Shown piece after piece: positions 36,012 through 45,536 of a stretch of 64,000 nt of DNA. The stretch is taken from positions 124,001 to 188,000 of the forward strand of contig NZ_WXVU01000006.1 in NCBI RefSeq assembly GCF_009900745.1, in the 5' to 3' direction. Below the pieces are notes generated by a model. That model was given only the letters and a program-made list of their open reading frames with translations, had not been told where the DNA came from and did no database searches. Positions within the stretch are counted from its first letter, which is position 1, and every line of letters starts with the position of its first letter. Both the position numbers and the translations under genes were made by a program. Source of the stretch: Chryseobacterium sp. c4a. Lineage in GTDB: Bacteria; Bacteroidota; Bacteroidia; Flavobacteriales; Weeksellaceae.

Positions 36012-37823
36012 ATGACAACTAAACCGTTACACAATTTCCATATTCCTGTGATGGGATTGGCTTATACCATAGACAGCCCGATCCGTGTTGCCCAATATGG
36101 AATTTCTTCTGTGATTTCCATCATTGATGATGAAATTCTGGAAAAAATGAAAAACTTTTATAATCAGAAGTTTAATCTTAATTATTCAGGAATTTCAACA
36201 AAAACAGAAGATTACAGAGCCAAAAGAATTACTGCTTATCTGGACATGGTAGATGATATCGTGAATGAAAAATTCGCATCTTTCAAACAGGAAATCAGTA
36301 AGAATAAAGAGGCTCTGAAAGATTTTGTGGCCATGCTGCCCAACACTTCAGACCTGAAAAACAGCCTTCAAAACCTTATTACCCAAAAAGAAAACTGGAG
36401 TGAAGGTCTTAAAAATTTCATAGAAACCAATCTGCTACCCGGAAGTATTGATGTCAATATCATGACAAAAGTTGATAAAGACAATTATAAAAAGAATGAA
36501 CAGCTTCCTGTGATGTATAATGATGCCCACGCTTCACTCCGCGGATTTGCAAAGAGTAAATTATCTTCTTCCATGGTTCTTTCTGCAGGAATGAATCCTC
36601 GTCTGTATAGCTATATGGAAGAATTCGATGACTTTTACCCTGATAAAAACGGATATCTGAAAAAGAAAATCATTCTAAAAGTAAGTGATTTCCGTTCTGC
36701 TATGGTTCAAGGAAACTTTTTAGCCAAAAAGGGATTATGGGTTTCTGAGTACAGAATAGAATCCGGATTGAACTGTGGAGGTCATGCATTTGCTACAGAA
36801 GGAATGCTTTTAGGGCCTATTATGGAAGAATTCAGGCAGAAAAAGAATGATCTTATACAGTCTGCCCATGCCTTAATGATCAATGCTTTAGAACAAAAAG
36901 GAAAACCTGCTGTTTCGAAGCCTTTAGAAATGAAAATTACCGTACAAGGTGGTGTAGGAACTTCTGAAGAACATGAGTTTCTATTGAATACTTATCATGT
37001 AGACAGTGTAGGATGGGGATCTCCGTTTTTATTAGTACCTGAAGCAACTTCCGTAGATACAGAAACCCGGAATCTACTCTTGAAAGCTAAGGAAAAAGAT
37101 TTTTACCTGAGTCAGATTTCGCCGCTGGGTGTCCCTTTCAATACTATAAAAGGAACTTCTAACGAAATATTAAAATACCAAAAAGAGGCACAAGGAAAGT
37201 ATGGCAGCTCTTGCCCCAAAAAGTTGCTGGCTCTCAGCAAGGAATATTCTCCTGAAGGAACATGTACTGCTTCCAGAAAATATCAGGATATAAAGCTTAA
37301 TGAACTTAATGCTCAAAAGAGTACCCTATCTGCAGAAGAGTTCCATAAGAAAAAGACTGAAATTACAGATAAAGCCTGTCTTTGCGTTGGACTTGTGAAT
37401 GCCGCCTATATGGAACAAGGAATGGAGATTAAAGGTGAAAAACAGGGCGTAGTGATCTGTCCGGGGCCTAATATCGCCTTCTTTGATAAAGAAGTATCGC
37501 TTTCGGAAATGGTAAAGCATATTTATGGTAATACTAATATCTTACCTGATAACAACCGTCCGAATATGTTCATTAATGAATTGAAAATGTATGTTGATTA
37601 TTTAAAAAAGGAAATTGAAAATACTTCAATCCAAATCAGCCAATCTCAGACAAAGAAATGGAACGCATTTAAAAAGAATATGTTGGAAGGGGTAGAATAT
37701 TATCAAAATCTATTCAATACATCAGCATTTTTCAAGCAGGGATTACAGACAATTAATCATCAACTTCAAGAATATAAACAGATGCTTGTAGTACTTGAAA
37801 TTCCTCAGGCCGAAAAGAAATAA
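36012..37823 (+). CDS. 603-residue conserved-looking protein with TIM-barrel-like motifs, function unknown
   Basis: No signal peptide or membrane segment. The N-terminus, IPVMGLAYTIDSPIRVAQYGISSVISI, recalls the first strand and phosphate loop of nitronate-monooxygenase or PfaD-like FMN barrels. SGLNCGGHAFATEG (C255), ITVQGGVGTSEEHEF and DSVGWGSPFLLVPEATSVD could be later barrel strands. The second half adds a Cys set, C401, C418, C456 and C458, that could bind metal or an iron-sulfur cluster, and a helical C-terminus (530-600). It is probably a flavin or metal enzyme, but this rests on motif impression only. It appears monocistronic. Confidence 0.6.
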   Translation: MTTKPLHNFHIPVMGLAYTIDSPIRVAQYGISSVISIIDDEILEKMKNFYNQKFNLNYSGISTKTEDYRAKRITAYLDMVDDIVNEKFASFKQEISKNKEALKDFVAMLPNTSDLKNSLQNLITQKENWSEGLKNFIETNLLPGSIDVNIMTKVDKDNYKKNEQLPVMYNDAHASLRGFAKSKLSSSMVLSAGMNPRLYSYMEEFDDFYPDKNGYLKKKIILKVSDFRSAMVQGNFLAKKGLWVSEYRIESGLNCGGHAFATEGMLLGPIMEEFRQKKNDLIQSAHALMINALEQKGKPAVSKPLEMKITVQGGVGTSEEHEFLLNTYHVDSVGWGSPFLLVPEATSVDTETRNLLLKAKEKDFYLSQISPLGVPFNTIKGTSNEILKYQKEAQGKYGSSCPKKLLALSKEYSPEGTCTASRKYQDIKLNELNAQKSTLSAEEFHKKKTEITDKACLCVGLVNAAYMEQGMEIKGEKQGVVICPGPNIAFFDKEVSLSEMVKHIYGNTNILPDNNRPNMFINELKMYVDYLKKEIENTSIQISQSQTKKWNAFKKNMLEGVEYYQNLFNTSAFFKQGLQTINHQLQEYKQMLVVLEIPQAEKK

Positions 37824-38131
37824 GTTTATAAACTAAAGGGTATATAGAGTTAGGAAGAAAAGAATATAGAAATTATCTTGTTGAAACAAAATTGAACCAT
37901 TCTTGTGTAAAACATTACACAATGCAGGTCACATTTATGACTTTACATTAATCCAACAATTCCGATAGAAACAGTCTTTCATAAAGACTGTTTTTTATTA
38001 TATCATTCAGTAAAATAGACGAGTAAACATCGGCTTTTCCATTTATAATAACTATAGATCGTATGGCTATTTTAAATAGAGATACAGTATAATATTCCTT
38101 ACCTTAGAGTTCACTTAGTAAAATTATTTTT
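37824..38131. other. intergenic region
   Basis: About 310 AT-rich bases before the aldo/keto reductase gene. Apart from the terminator (separate entry) nothing recognisable was found; GTGTAAAACATTACAC at 37904-37919 is a small palindrome. Confidence 0.4.
37969..37996 (+). terminator. rho-independent terminator
   Basis: AAACAGTCTTT and AAAGACTGTTT form a perfect 11-bp stem with a CAT loop followed by T's. It lies 145 bases after the stop of the 603-residue protein gene. Confidence 0.8.
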
Positions 38132-39076
38132 ATGGAAAAAAGAAAGATCAAAAACACTGATTTAGAAGTAGCTCCTATTAACTTTGGAGGAAACGTTTTT
38201 GGATGGACACTAGACGAAAAGCAATCCTTTGATATCCTGAACCAGTTTACAGAGGCTGGATTCAATTTTGTAGATACCGCAGACACCTATTCATGGTGGG
38301 TAAACGGAAAAGGAGGTCAATCTGAGGAGATCATCGGAAAATGGATGAAAAGCCGTAATAACCGCAAGGATATTGTTCTGGCAACCAAAGTAGGTTCTGA
38401 AACCAAAGAACATGGGTTTGATATCAGTAAAAAGCATATTCTGAAATCAGTAGACGAATCTTTGCAAAGGCTTCAGACTGATCATATTGATCTTTATTAC
38501 ACTCATTTTGATGACCATACAACTCCTGTAGAAGAAACACTCTCAGCGTATGACGAAATCATTAAAGCTGGAAAAGTACGTTATATTGCAGCTTCTAATC
38601 TTTCTCCTGAACGTTTAAAGGCATCTTTTGAGGCTTCTGAAAAGAACAATCTTCCTAAATATGTAGCATTACAACCCCATTATAACTTATTGGAGAGAGA
38701 AGGTTTTGAGAAAAACTATGCTCCTTTGGTTGAACAGTTCGACCTGAGTGTATTTTCATATTGGTCATTGGCAGCAGGGTTCTTAACAGGAAAATATCGT
38801 GATGAAGCAGATCTTGCCAAAAGCGCTAGAGGAGAAGGTGTAAGAAAATATTTAAATCCTAAAGGTCTTGAAGTATTAAAAGCTTTGGATCAGGTAAGTG
38901 AAAAGCATCACAGCAATCAGGGAACTGTAGCATTGGCGTGGTTATTATCCAATCCATTGGTGACGGCTCCAATTGTAAGTGCTACAAGCTCTTCACAGCT
39001 TGAAACATTATTCAATGCTCCAAAACTTATTTTGGATCAGGAAGATATTGATTTGCTTAATAAAGTGAGCAATTAA
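38132..39076 (+). CDS. aldo/keto reductase
   Basis: A 314-residue TIM-barrel NADPH oxidoreductase. The catalytic residues are visible: Asp and Tyr in FVDTADTYSWW, Lys in LATKVGSE and His in YYTHFDDH. NADPH binding is in AASNLSPERL and near VTAPIVSATSSSQLE. It belongs to the YajO/YghZ-like branch of small aldehyde/ketone reductases. The physiological substrate is unknown. It is monocistronic and ends with a good terminator. Confidence 0.9.
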   Translation: MEKRKIKNTDLEVAPINFGGNVFGWTLDEKQSFDILNQFTEAGFNFVDTADTYSWWVNGKGGQSEEIIGKWMKSRNNRKDIVLATKVGSETKEHGFDISKKHILKSVDESLQRLQTDHIDLYYTHFDDHTTPVEETLSAYDEIIKAGKVRYIAASNLSPERLKASFEASEKNNLPKYVALQPHYNLLEREGFEKNYAPLVEQFDLSVFSYWSLAAGFLTGKYRDEADLAKSARGEGVRKYLNPKGLEVLKALDQVSEKHHSNQGTVALAWLLSNPLVTAPIVSATSSSQLETLFNAPKLILDQEDIDLLNKVSN

Positions 39077-39100
39077 TTTTCAATCATCATTATTTAGATT

Positions 39101-39137
39101 AAAAAAATCCGTTCAAATACTGAACGGATTTATTATT
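39101..39137 (+). terminator. rho-independent terminator
   Basis: AAATCCGTTCA and TGAACGGATTT form a perfect 11-bp stem around AATAC, followed by ATTATTT, 29 bases after the reductase stop. The A run on the left allows activity on the other strand too. Confidence 0.8.
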
Positions 39138-39269
39138 TAACCACAAAAGGCACAAAAGTTTTTGAAAATCTTTGATTGCCAATTTCCACCAAATATCACT
39201 TGAATACGTGATATTCCTCTCCTTCTGAGGAGTGTCGAATCATGGATTTGACAGGTAATTCAACAGCTA

Positions 39270-41117
39270 TTAATCAGAATACTCCTTCAACAACTTTCTA
39301 TAACTCATCAAAATAGAAGATTTGGAAATAAACCCTATAAAATCATTACCTGTACTCACAACCGGAAGATTCCATACTCCGGTATCATCAAAAGTTTGAA
39401 GAATTTCCAAAGGTTTATTTTCTGGATGAACTATGGCTGGCGGAGTTTTCATAATCTGGGCAACCGCTTGTGAAGTATCAAATTCCTTGTTAAAAAGGTA
39501 AGGTCTTACGTCATCCAGGGTTAAGACTCCTTTTAGTTTTCTCGAATCATCTACTATGGCAAAAATATTTTTATTCCCGTTTTTCACCAGTTCAAAAAAC
39601 GCTGCAATAGAAGCACTTTCCTGAATCGTTTGAGAATATTTATCTATGAAATCATCAGTTCTTAAAGCAAAAAGAAGGTTTTTATCATGCTTATTGGTGA
39701 ATATCTTTCCTTCGTCTGCAAGAGATTTCAGTTCGGGAGAAATAGGAGAGAACCACTTGGCAATAAGATAAGATATAATAGACACAATCATCAGAGGAAT
39801 AAATAAATCATATCCAAAACTGGATTCTGCAATCAGAAATATAGCTGTAAGCGGCGCATACATAACACCACTCATCGCTCCGGCCATTCCTACCAGTACA
39901 AGATTCGTTACCGGAACATCCGTGAATCCTATATGCTGACAAACCAGAGCAAACAAATATCCTAATGTCCCACCAGCAAAAAGAGAGGGTGCAAAATTTC
40001 CTCCGTTTCCACCACTGAATATGGTAAATGAAGTCGCAAAAGCTTTTAATAATAATACCAGTACTAAAAAGACAATGATCGTCCAATCACCAATTTCAAA
40101 ATATCTGAAAAAACTGTTTTCAATAATGGAATGGGTATTTCCGTTAGTGAAAGCTTTCACGGTATCATATCCCTCTCCGAATAATGGAGGAAAAAGTACA
40201 CAAAGCAAAGAAAGAACAGCTCCTCCAAACATAGCCTTACGCATTTTTGAAAGCTGAAGTCCTTTTATAAAATGTTCTACTTTTTGAGAGATAATGACAA
40301 AATATCGGGCATATAATCCAGTGACAAGACCTAAAATTAAATAATAGGGTAAGTTTTTATAATTAAAGGCATCTCTTGTGTAAAATCTGAAAAGCACATC
40401 CTCCTGAAGTAATATTCTGGACAAAAGACTCCCACAGACTGCCGCAACCACCAATGGAATAAAGTCTGTAAAAACCACACCAGTCAGTAGAATCTCAAAA
40501 GCAAACATAATTCCGGCAATAGGTGCATTAAATGCAGATGCAATTCCGGCTGTAGCTCCGGCAGCCAGTAATAATGTACGTTCTTTATAATTAAGCCTAT
40601 AGGTCTGTGCAAAATTGGATCCTATAGCAGCTCCGGTAACCGCAATGGGACTTTCTAATCCGGCGGAACCTCCTAATCCGACAGTAACTGCACTTTGGAT
40701 CACCTGAGAATACATTTTTACAGAAGCTACAATACTTGAGTTTTGAGCAATTTCATAGAGAATAGCCCCAATTCCTTTTCGATCTTGTCCTTTAAACAAT
40801 GTCAGAACAATCAAAGTAGTCAGGACAATTCCTAGAAAAGGAAAAACGATATAGAATAAGATCTGATATTCAAAATGAACCTTATTGGTAATGAAATAGT
40901 GAATGTTATGTACCAAAGTTTTCAGAATTACTCCTGCTAATCCGGCTGTACATCCTACCAGAATTCCGGAAAGCACAAGAAACTGATTCCGGCTCAGTCT
41001 GTTATTCAGCCAATGCAGAATAAGTTCATAGCTGCGGGCTTTTTCCAATCCATATTTTTGGAAATCTCTTTTAAATTTTAGAAAACTTAGGTACTTTTTT
41101 TTGTTGTGAATTTTCAC
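39270..41117 (-). CDS. ClC-type chloride channel/transporter with CBS domains
   Basis: A 615-residue protein: a ClC membrane domain (about 40-450) and a C-terminal CBS pair (about 480-605). GLGGSAGLESPIAVTG contains the external gating glutamate, GIASAFNAPIAGIMFAFE is the second ClC signature and FSGGNGGNFAPSLFAGG the third. KLKGVLTLDDVRPYL and FIGFISKSSILMSYRKL end the CBS repeats, which usually bind adenine nucleotides. It moves Cl- (or another anion) in exchange for H+ or as a channel. It is monocistronic, divergent from the two-component system. Confidence 0.92.
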   Translation of the reverse strand: MKIHNKKKYLSFLKFKRDFQKYGLEKARSYELILHWLNNRLSRNQFLVLSGILVGCTAGLAGVILKTLVHNIHYFITNKVHFEYQILFYIVFPFLGIVLTTLIVLTLFKGQDRKGIGAILYEIAQNSSIVASVKMYSQVIQSAVTVGLGGSAGLESPIAVTGAAIGSNFAQTYRLNYKERTLLLAAGATAGIASAFNAPIAGIMFAFEILLTGVVFTDFIPLVVAAVCGSLLSRILLQEDVLFRFYTRDAFNYKNLPYYLILGLVTGLYARYFVIISQKVEHFIKGLQLSKMRKAMFGGAVLSLLCVLFPPLFGEGYDTVKAFTNGNTHSIIENSFFRYFEIGDWTIIVFLVLVLLLKAFATSFTIFSGGNGGNFAPSLFAGGTLGYLFALVCQHIGFTDVPVTNLVLVGMAGAMSGVMYAPLTAIFLIAESSFGYDLFIPLMIVSIISYLIAKWFSPISPELKSLADEGKIFTNKHDKNLLFALRTDDFIDKYSQTIQESASIAAFFELVKNGNKNIFAIVDDSRKLKGVLTLDDVRPYLFNKEFDTSQAVAQIMKTPPAIVHPENKPLEILQTFDDTGVWNLPVVSTGNDFIGFISKSSILMSYRKLLKEYSD

Positions 41118-41311
41118 CTGAGAAGAATTTTAATGCAGGCCTCAATTTGAAACTGCTGTGTAAATTTATGAAATATCTGATAAAAACTTCCCCAAAATAT
41201 GCTTTTAAAGTTTTTTGGAAATAGATTCAATTCTTTTTTGGTACATTTATTCTTAGGATTATTTATTTTGAAGTTCAAAATTTCTTCAAAATTTAATGAT
41301 AGATTTATCCC

Positions 41312-41986
41312 ATGAAAATTCTAATTGTTGAAGACGAAGCAGAACTTGCTAAAAGCATCTCCGAATATTTATCTGAGGAAAGCTATCTCTGTGAAAATGC
41401 GGCCACCTTCAGTGAAGCCATGAGTAAAATAGAAATGTTTGATTATGATTGTATTCTATTGGATATCATGCTTCCAGACGGAAATGGTCTCAGGATCCTG
41501 GAGGAACTGAAAAAACAGAATAAACAGGATGGTGTCATCATTATTTCTGCCAAAAATGCTTTGGATGATAAGATTGAAGGTCTGAAGCTGGGAGCGGATG
41601 ATTACCTTACCAAACCTTTTCACCTTTCTGAACTTATGGCAAGGGTGTATTCTATTATTAGAAGAAAACAGTTCAGCAGTTCCAATGTAGTTAAGCAAAA
41701 CGAACTTCAGATTGATCTTTTGGCTAAAACAGTAGCCGTAAATAATGAAGTAATAGCACTTACCAAAAAAGAATTTGATCTCCTGATTTACTTTATAGGA
41801 AACAAAAACAAGGTTATTTCTAAAAGTACTCTGGCAGAACACCTTTCTGGAGATTTCGCAGATATGCTTGACAATCACGACTTTGTATACGCCCATGTTA
41901 AAAACCTTAAAAAGAAGTTGTATGATGCAGGTTGTGAACACTATCTTAAAACAGTCTATGGAACAGGGTACAAGTGGGAGGCTTAG
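41312..41986 (+). CDS. OmpR/PhoB-family response regulator
   Basis: A 224-residue regulator. Its receiver domain (1-115) has the phospho-acceptor Asp51 (CILLDIMLPDG), acidic pair ED at 7-8 and the conserved Lys in LTKPF. A winged-helix effector domain (about 130-222) carries LTKKEFDLLIYFIGNKNKVISK and HVKNLKKKLYDAG...YGTGYKWE. A sensor kinase follows after 214 bases containing a small tandem repeat. It likely controls the downstream envelope genes. Confidence 0.92.
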   Translation: MKILIVEDEAELAKSISEYLSEESYLCENAATFSEAMSKIEMFDYDCILLDIMLPDGNGLRILEELKKQNKQDGVIIISAKNALDDKIEGLKLGADDYLTKPFHLSELMARVYSIIRRKQFSSSNVVKQNELQIDLLAKTVAVNNEVIALTKKEFDLLIYFIGNKNKVISKSTLAEHLSGDFADMLDNHDFVYAHVKNLKKKLYDAGCEHYLKTVYGTGYKWEA

Positions 41987-41992
41987 ACTGAT

Positions 41993-42020
41993 TACGGGGT
42001 GCGAGGTACGGGGTGCGAGA
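41993..42020 (+). repeat. 14-base tandem repeat, two copies
   Basis: TACGGGGTGCGAGG is followed directly by TACGGGGTGCGAGA (13 of 14 identical), 7 bases past the response regulator stop. It is GC-rich for this genome and contains two GGGG runs. No function is known. Confidence 0.7.
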
Positions 42021-42200
42021 TTGTCAGATGATAGGTTTGGATATTTAAAAAAACAATTTCTTACTTCAGTCGAAAAATAAAAACAGAGAAATTGTCTCTA
42101 TATTTAATTATAAAAATGACAATTAAATAAATACTAAATTGCAAAAAAGTAAAAATAAATCATTTTCAAAGTATACCAACTTTAAACCTCAATCATTAAT

Positions 42201-43496
42201 TTGAATCCACTTTTAAATAAAACCACCAAACCCTTTATCATCTATGTTCTTATCGTTCTGATGATCAGTATTCCCGTATATTATTTTGTAGTGGACAATA
42301 TATGGCAGGATGAGTTGGATGAACATAATCAGATCATTGTAGAGAAAACAGCCTATAAATTCAATCATTTAAAGCTTCCCGAAGAAAAACTGGAGCAGAG
42401 TATCGATCTTTGGAACCATATTCAGCCAGAAACGGATATTGAAAGGATTTCTTCTGATCAGATAAAAAGTGACAGCGTTTATATTACTGAAAAACCGCTT
42501 CCGTTTATTTCTGATCAGAAGAAAGAGCGATACCGATGTCTCAAAAAAGTGGTTTATATTCAGGGGAAACCTTACTTGTTTACCGTAGAAACCAATATTG
42601 AGGAATCTCATGAAACCATCGCTGTTATTGCTATGATCACCGTTTTCTTCTTTGCAGTGATTGTAATTGGGCTTTTGTATTTAAACAGAAGGCTCTCTGC
42701 ATCTATCTGGAAGCCATTTAGAGATACTTTGAACCAATTAAAGACTTTCAACCTTAATAGTCAGACGAAAATCGTTTTTCCTACCTCTGATACTTTAGAG
42801 TTTGAAGAACTTAATCAGTCTCTTGATAAATTGATTGAACGCAATGTCTCTGTCTATAAAACCCAGAAAGAATTTACAGAAAATGCCTCTCACGAGTTAC
42901 AGACTCCGCTTGCCATCATTAAAAACAAACTGGATCTTTTATTACAGGATCGGGATCTTACGGAAAGGCAATACCGCATTGCTGAAGACATGAACAAAGC
43001 GCTTACGAGAAGTTCAAGAATCAATAAAAACTTATTACTCCTTGCCAAAATAGATAATCATCAGTTTGATAATTCTGAAACAATTTCCTTTGATCAGATG
43101 TTGCTTCAAAGCATAGATATTCTGGATGAACATTTTGAACAGAAAAATATTACCGTAGAGAAAGATATAATGCCTAACATTAAAGTAAATGGTAATAGCA
43201 GTTTGACAGAAATTATGATTAATAACCTCATTATTAATGCGATTCGTCATACAGCTCCCGGTGGCAAAATTTCTCTTCAGTTAACTCAATCTGCTTTTGA
43301 AGTTTTCAATTCTGGAACACACCAACTGAATAAAGACTTACTCTTTAAAAGATTTTCAAAACTATCTGCAGATACCAACGGAAGTGGCTTAGGGCTATCT
43401 ATTATACAGGAAATCTGCAAGTTCCATCACTGGACAATCAGTTATAGATTTGAAAACGGACATCATATTTTTTCTGTAGGTTTATCATTTTCTTAA
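42201..43496 (+). CDS. sensor histidine kinase
   Basis: A 431-residue inner membrane kinase with membrane segments at about 11-31 and 141-161, and a 110-residue periplasmic sensor between them. The phospho-acceptor His231 lies in NASHELQTPLAII. The N box (NNLIINAIRHTAPGG) and G box (NGSGLGLSIIQEI) follow; the D/F box is compressed. The start codon is TTG; no ATG is available before the first membrane segment and an in-frame TAA lies just upstream. It pairs with the preceding response regulator. Confidence 0.9.
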   Translation: MNPLLNKTTKPFIIYVLIVLMISIPVYYFVVDNIWQDELDEHNQIIVEKTAYKFNHLKLPEEKLEQSIDLWNHIQPETDIERISSDQIKSDSVYITEKPLPFISDQKKERYRCLKKVVYIQGKPYLFTVETNIEESHETIAVIAMITVFFFAVIVIGLLYLNRRLSASIWKPFRDTLNQLKTFNLNSQTKIVFPTSDTLEFEELNQSLDKLIERNVSVYKTQKEFTENASHELQTPLAIIKNKLDLLLQDRDLTERQYRIAEDMNKALTRSSRINKNLLLLAKIDNHQFDNSETISFDQMLLQSIDILDEHFEQKNITVEKDIMPNIKVNGNSSLTEIMINNLIINAIRHTAPGGKISLQLTQSAFEVFNSGTHQLNKDLLFKRFSKLSADTNGSGLGLSIIQEICKFHHWTISYRFENGHHIFSVGLSFS

Positions 43497-43589
43497 CATT
43501 TAAGATCTAAAAATTCAAAATTTATTCTAAATCGGATTGCACCTTTGTACTGAAAATATAAGATACTGAAGTGTAAATTTTATTTAGAA

Positions 43590-44624
43590 ATGATTTTAAA
43601 AATTGCCCTTTTATTCGCAGGAACCATTCTTGCATTCTGGATCAGCGCTATTTGTGGAGGCGGTGCAAGTCTTATTTTGATTCCGATCCTGAATCTTTTG
43701 CTTCCTACTTCATTGGTTCCTTTTTCCTTAACGATCGGAACCTTTACAAGTTCAGCTTCCCGAATTGCCGTATTTAAGAAACATATCAATTGGAAAATAT
43801 TTTTATGGTTTGTACCATTTTCTATTCCTGCTGTTTTGTTGGGTGCTTATCTGATTAAATATGTAAATCCGAATTACCTACAGTTGATCGTTGCTTTCTT
43901 TCTGATTGCCAATCTTCCGCAGCTTTTTACTTCCAAAAATAAAATTGAAGAAACGGAAAAAGAATATCCAAAATCAGCTTTGGCTCTTATTGGATTCTCA
44001 GCAGGTTTTATTTCAGGAATCACTGGTGCTGTTGGTCTTCTTTTTAACCGTTTTTATTTAAAATTCGGGCTTAAAAAAGAAGAGATTGTTGCCACCCGAG
44101 CTGCTAATGAAGTGTTTCTTCACCTTATTAAGCTTATTATTTATATCTCATTAGGATTATACTCCAAGACTGCTCTTTGGCTGGGAATAGCAATTGCAGT
44201 GGCTACTATTGTCTCTTCTTATACGGTAAAATATATTCTTCCCCATTTAAGTGAGAATCTGTTTAAAAAAATAGGGTATGGTGCTATGGTTATTTCGGGA
44301 ATTACTTTAATGACAAGTACTTCTGGTAAGATCATTCAGCAGGATCAGATTGTAATTAATTCTACATCCACTGCCCATAAAAATGTATATACCATGTCCT
44401 GGAGAGATTCCCGCTTGGTTGTGGAATATAAAGCAAATGAAGGAATAGAAATAGAAAAGAGTATACACCCTGATGAGTTATCTGGAAATCTGAAAGAAAA
44501 GTATCATATACTCTTGGAACATTACGATGACGTTCGTATTGAAAAAGTATATGTATTAGGAAAAAGAACCTCTCATGAGTTTTATTGCTATAAAGATAAT
44601 GTACTGACAAAATTTAAAGCTTAG
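43590..44624 (+). CDS. TauE/SafE-type sulfite exporter family protein with soluble C-terminal extension
   Basis: A 344-residue protein. Residues 1-250 form the eight-segment TauE/SafE fold, with SAICGGGASLILIPILNLLLP and GFSAGFISGITGAVGLLFNRFY as the paired glycine-rich half-signatures. The family moves sulfite, sulfoacetate or related anions. About 90 additional soluble residues follow (WRDSRLVVEYKANEG, HPDELSGNLKEKYHILLEHYDD), not usual for the family. CACCTTTG 45 bases upstream is close to a -7 element. It follows the histidine kinase by 93 bases. Confidence 0.82.
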   Translation: MILKIALLFAGTILAFWISAICGGGASLILIPILNLLLPTSLVPFSLTIGTFTSSASRIAVFKKHINWKIFLWFVPFSIPAVLLGAYLIKYVNPNYLQLIVAFFLIANLPQLFTSKNKIEETEKEYPKSALALIGFSAGFISGITGAVGLLFNRFYLKFGLKKEEIVATRAANEVFLHLIKLIIYISLGLYSKTALWLGIAIAVATIVSSYTVKYILPHLSENLFKKIGYGAMVISGITLMTSTSGKIIQQDQIVINSTSTAHKNVYTMSWRDSRLVVEYKANEGIEIEKSIHPDELSGNLKEKYHILLEHYDDVRIEKVYVLGKRTSHEFYCYKDNVLTKFKA

Positions 44625-44742
44625 CCATTATAGAATAGAATGACGCAGGATTTTATCATTCGGAATACAAGAGAGTCTTTCATAGATTTTGCCGATGGTG
44701 CAGACTTAGTCTTTTAAAGTTTAATCCAATAAAAAAAATATA

Positions 44743-45495
44743 ATGAGAACAGTAAACAAAGTAGCAGCAGTCACTATACTTTTCTGGTTTATGAAAATTG
44801 TAGCGACCACCTTAGGAGAAACTCTTGGAGATTTTATTTCCATGACCCTGAATTTGGGATATACCAAAGGGATTCTCATTACCTTATTCTTTTTCATTCT
44901 TATTCTCTCCATACAGCTTGGAGTCAAAAAGTATATTCCGGCAGTTTATTGGCTGGTTATTATTGGCACCACCACTTTAGGAACAGAAATTTCGGATTTT
45001 ATTGACAGAACATTAAAAGCAGGATATCTAGTAGGGAGTTTAGTACTTCTTTCCGGACTATTAATTTCACTTTTCTTGTGGTACAAAAAATATGGAAATC
45101 TTGAAGTCTATCCTATTTTTGAAAGAAATAAAGAGTTCTATTACTGGACTGCTATTTTATTTTCCAACAGCCTTGGAACTGCATTTGGAGATTTTCTGAG
45201 TGACAATATGGGGCTGGGTTATATGACTGGAGCTCTTATTACCGGGCTTATTATTCTGATCGTTGTACTGCTTCATTATTTCACAAAGATCAACCATGTT
45301 CTTCTGTTTTGGATCGCATTTGTATTTACCCGACCATTCGGGGCTACTTTTGGAGATCTGCTCACAAAACCTTTAGCAAAAGGGGGCCTTGATCTGGGGA
45401 CAATCAATGCATCATTGGTATCTCTGGCTTTAATGATCGTGATGATTCTTATTTCACAACGAAAACACAATAGCAAAACAACTCTTCAACATTGA
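44743..45495 (+). CDS. four-repeat membrane protein (COG4705-like)
   Basis: A 250-residue protein with about eight membrane segments. Four internal repeats carry the pattern LG-x(4-5)-D-F/L: TTLGETLGDFISMTLNLGY, TTLGTEISDFIDRTLKAGY, NSLGTAFGDFLSDNMGLGY and RPFGATFGDLLTKPLAKGG. Each conserved acidic residue sits in or near a membrane helix, which suggests ion binding at a pseudo-fourfold site. The family is known only as uncharacterised membrane-anchored proteins. It lies between TauE/SafE and an outer membrane beta-barrel gene, behind a two-component system. Confidence 0.75.
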   Translation: MRTVNKVAAVTILFWFMKIVATTLGETLGDFISMTLNLGYTKGILITLFFFILILSIQLGVKKYIPAVYWLVIIGTTTLGTEISDFIDRTLKAGYLVGSLVLLSGLLISLFLWYKKYGNLEVYPIFERNKEFYYWTAILFSNSLGTAFGDFLSDNMGLGYMTGALITGLIILIVVLLHYFTKINHVLLFWIAFVFTRPFGATFGDLLTKPLAKGGLDLGTINASLVSLALMIVMILISQRKHNSKTTLQH

Positions 45496-45536
45496 ATTCC
45501 TAACGATAAATAATAAGTAATTAAAGTCCACACTAT

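Noticed and set aside
41456..41941. 161-codon antisense open frame inside the response regulator gene; likewise 144 codons antisense to the MBL gene at 19642-20076.
   Set aside because: Both lie fully opposite well-supported genes, show no family motif and have the biased composition of mirror frames.
41993..42020. G-quadruplex in the 14-base tandem repeat.
   Set aside because: Only two GGGG runs are present on one strand; four runs would be needed within a short span.
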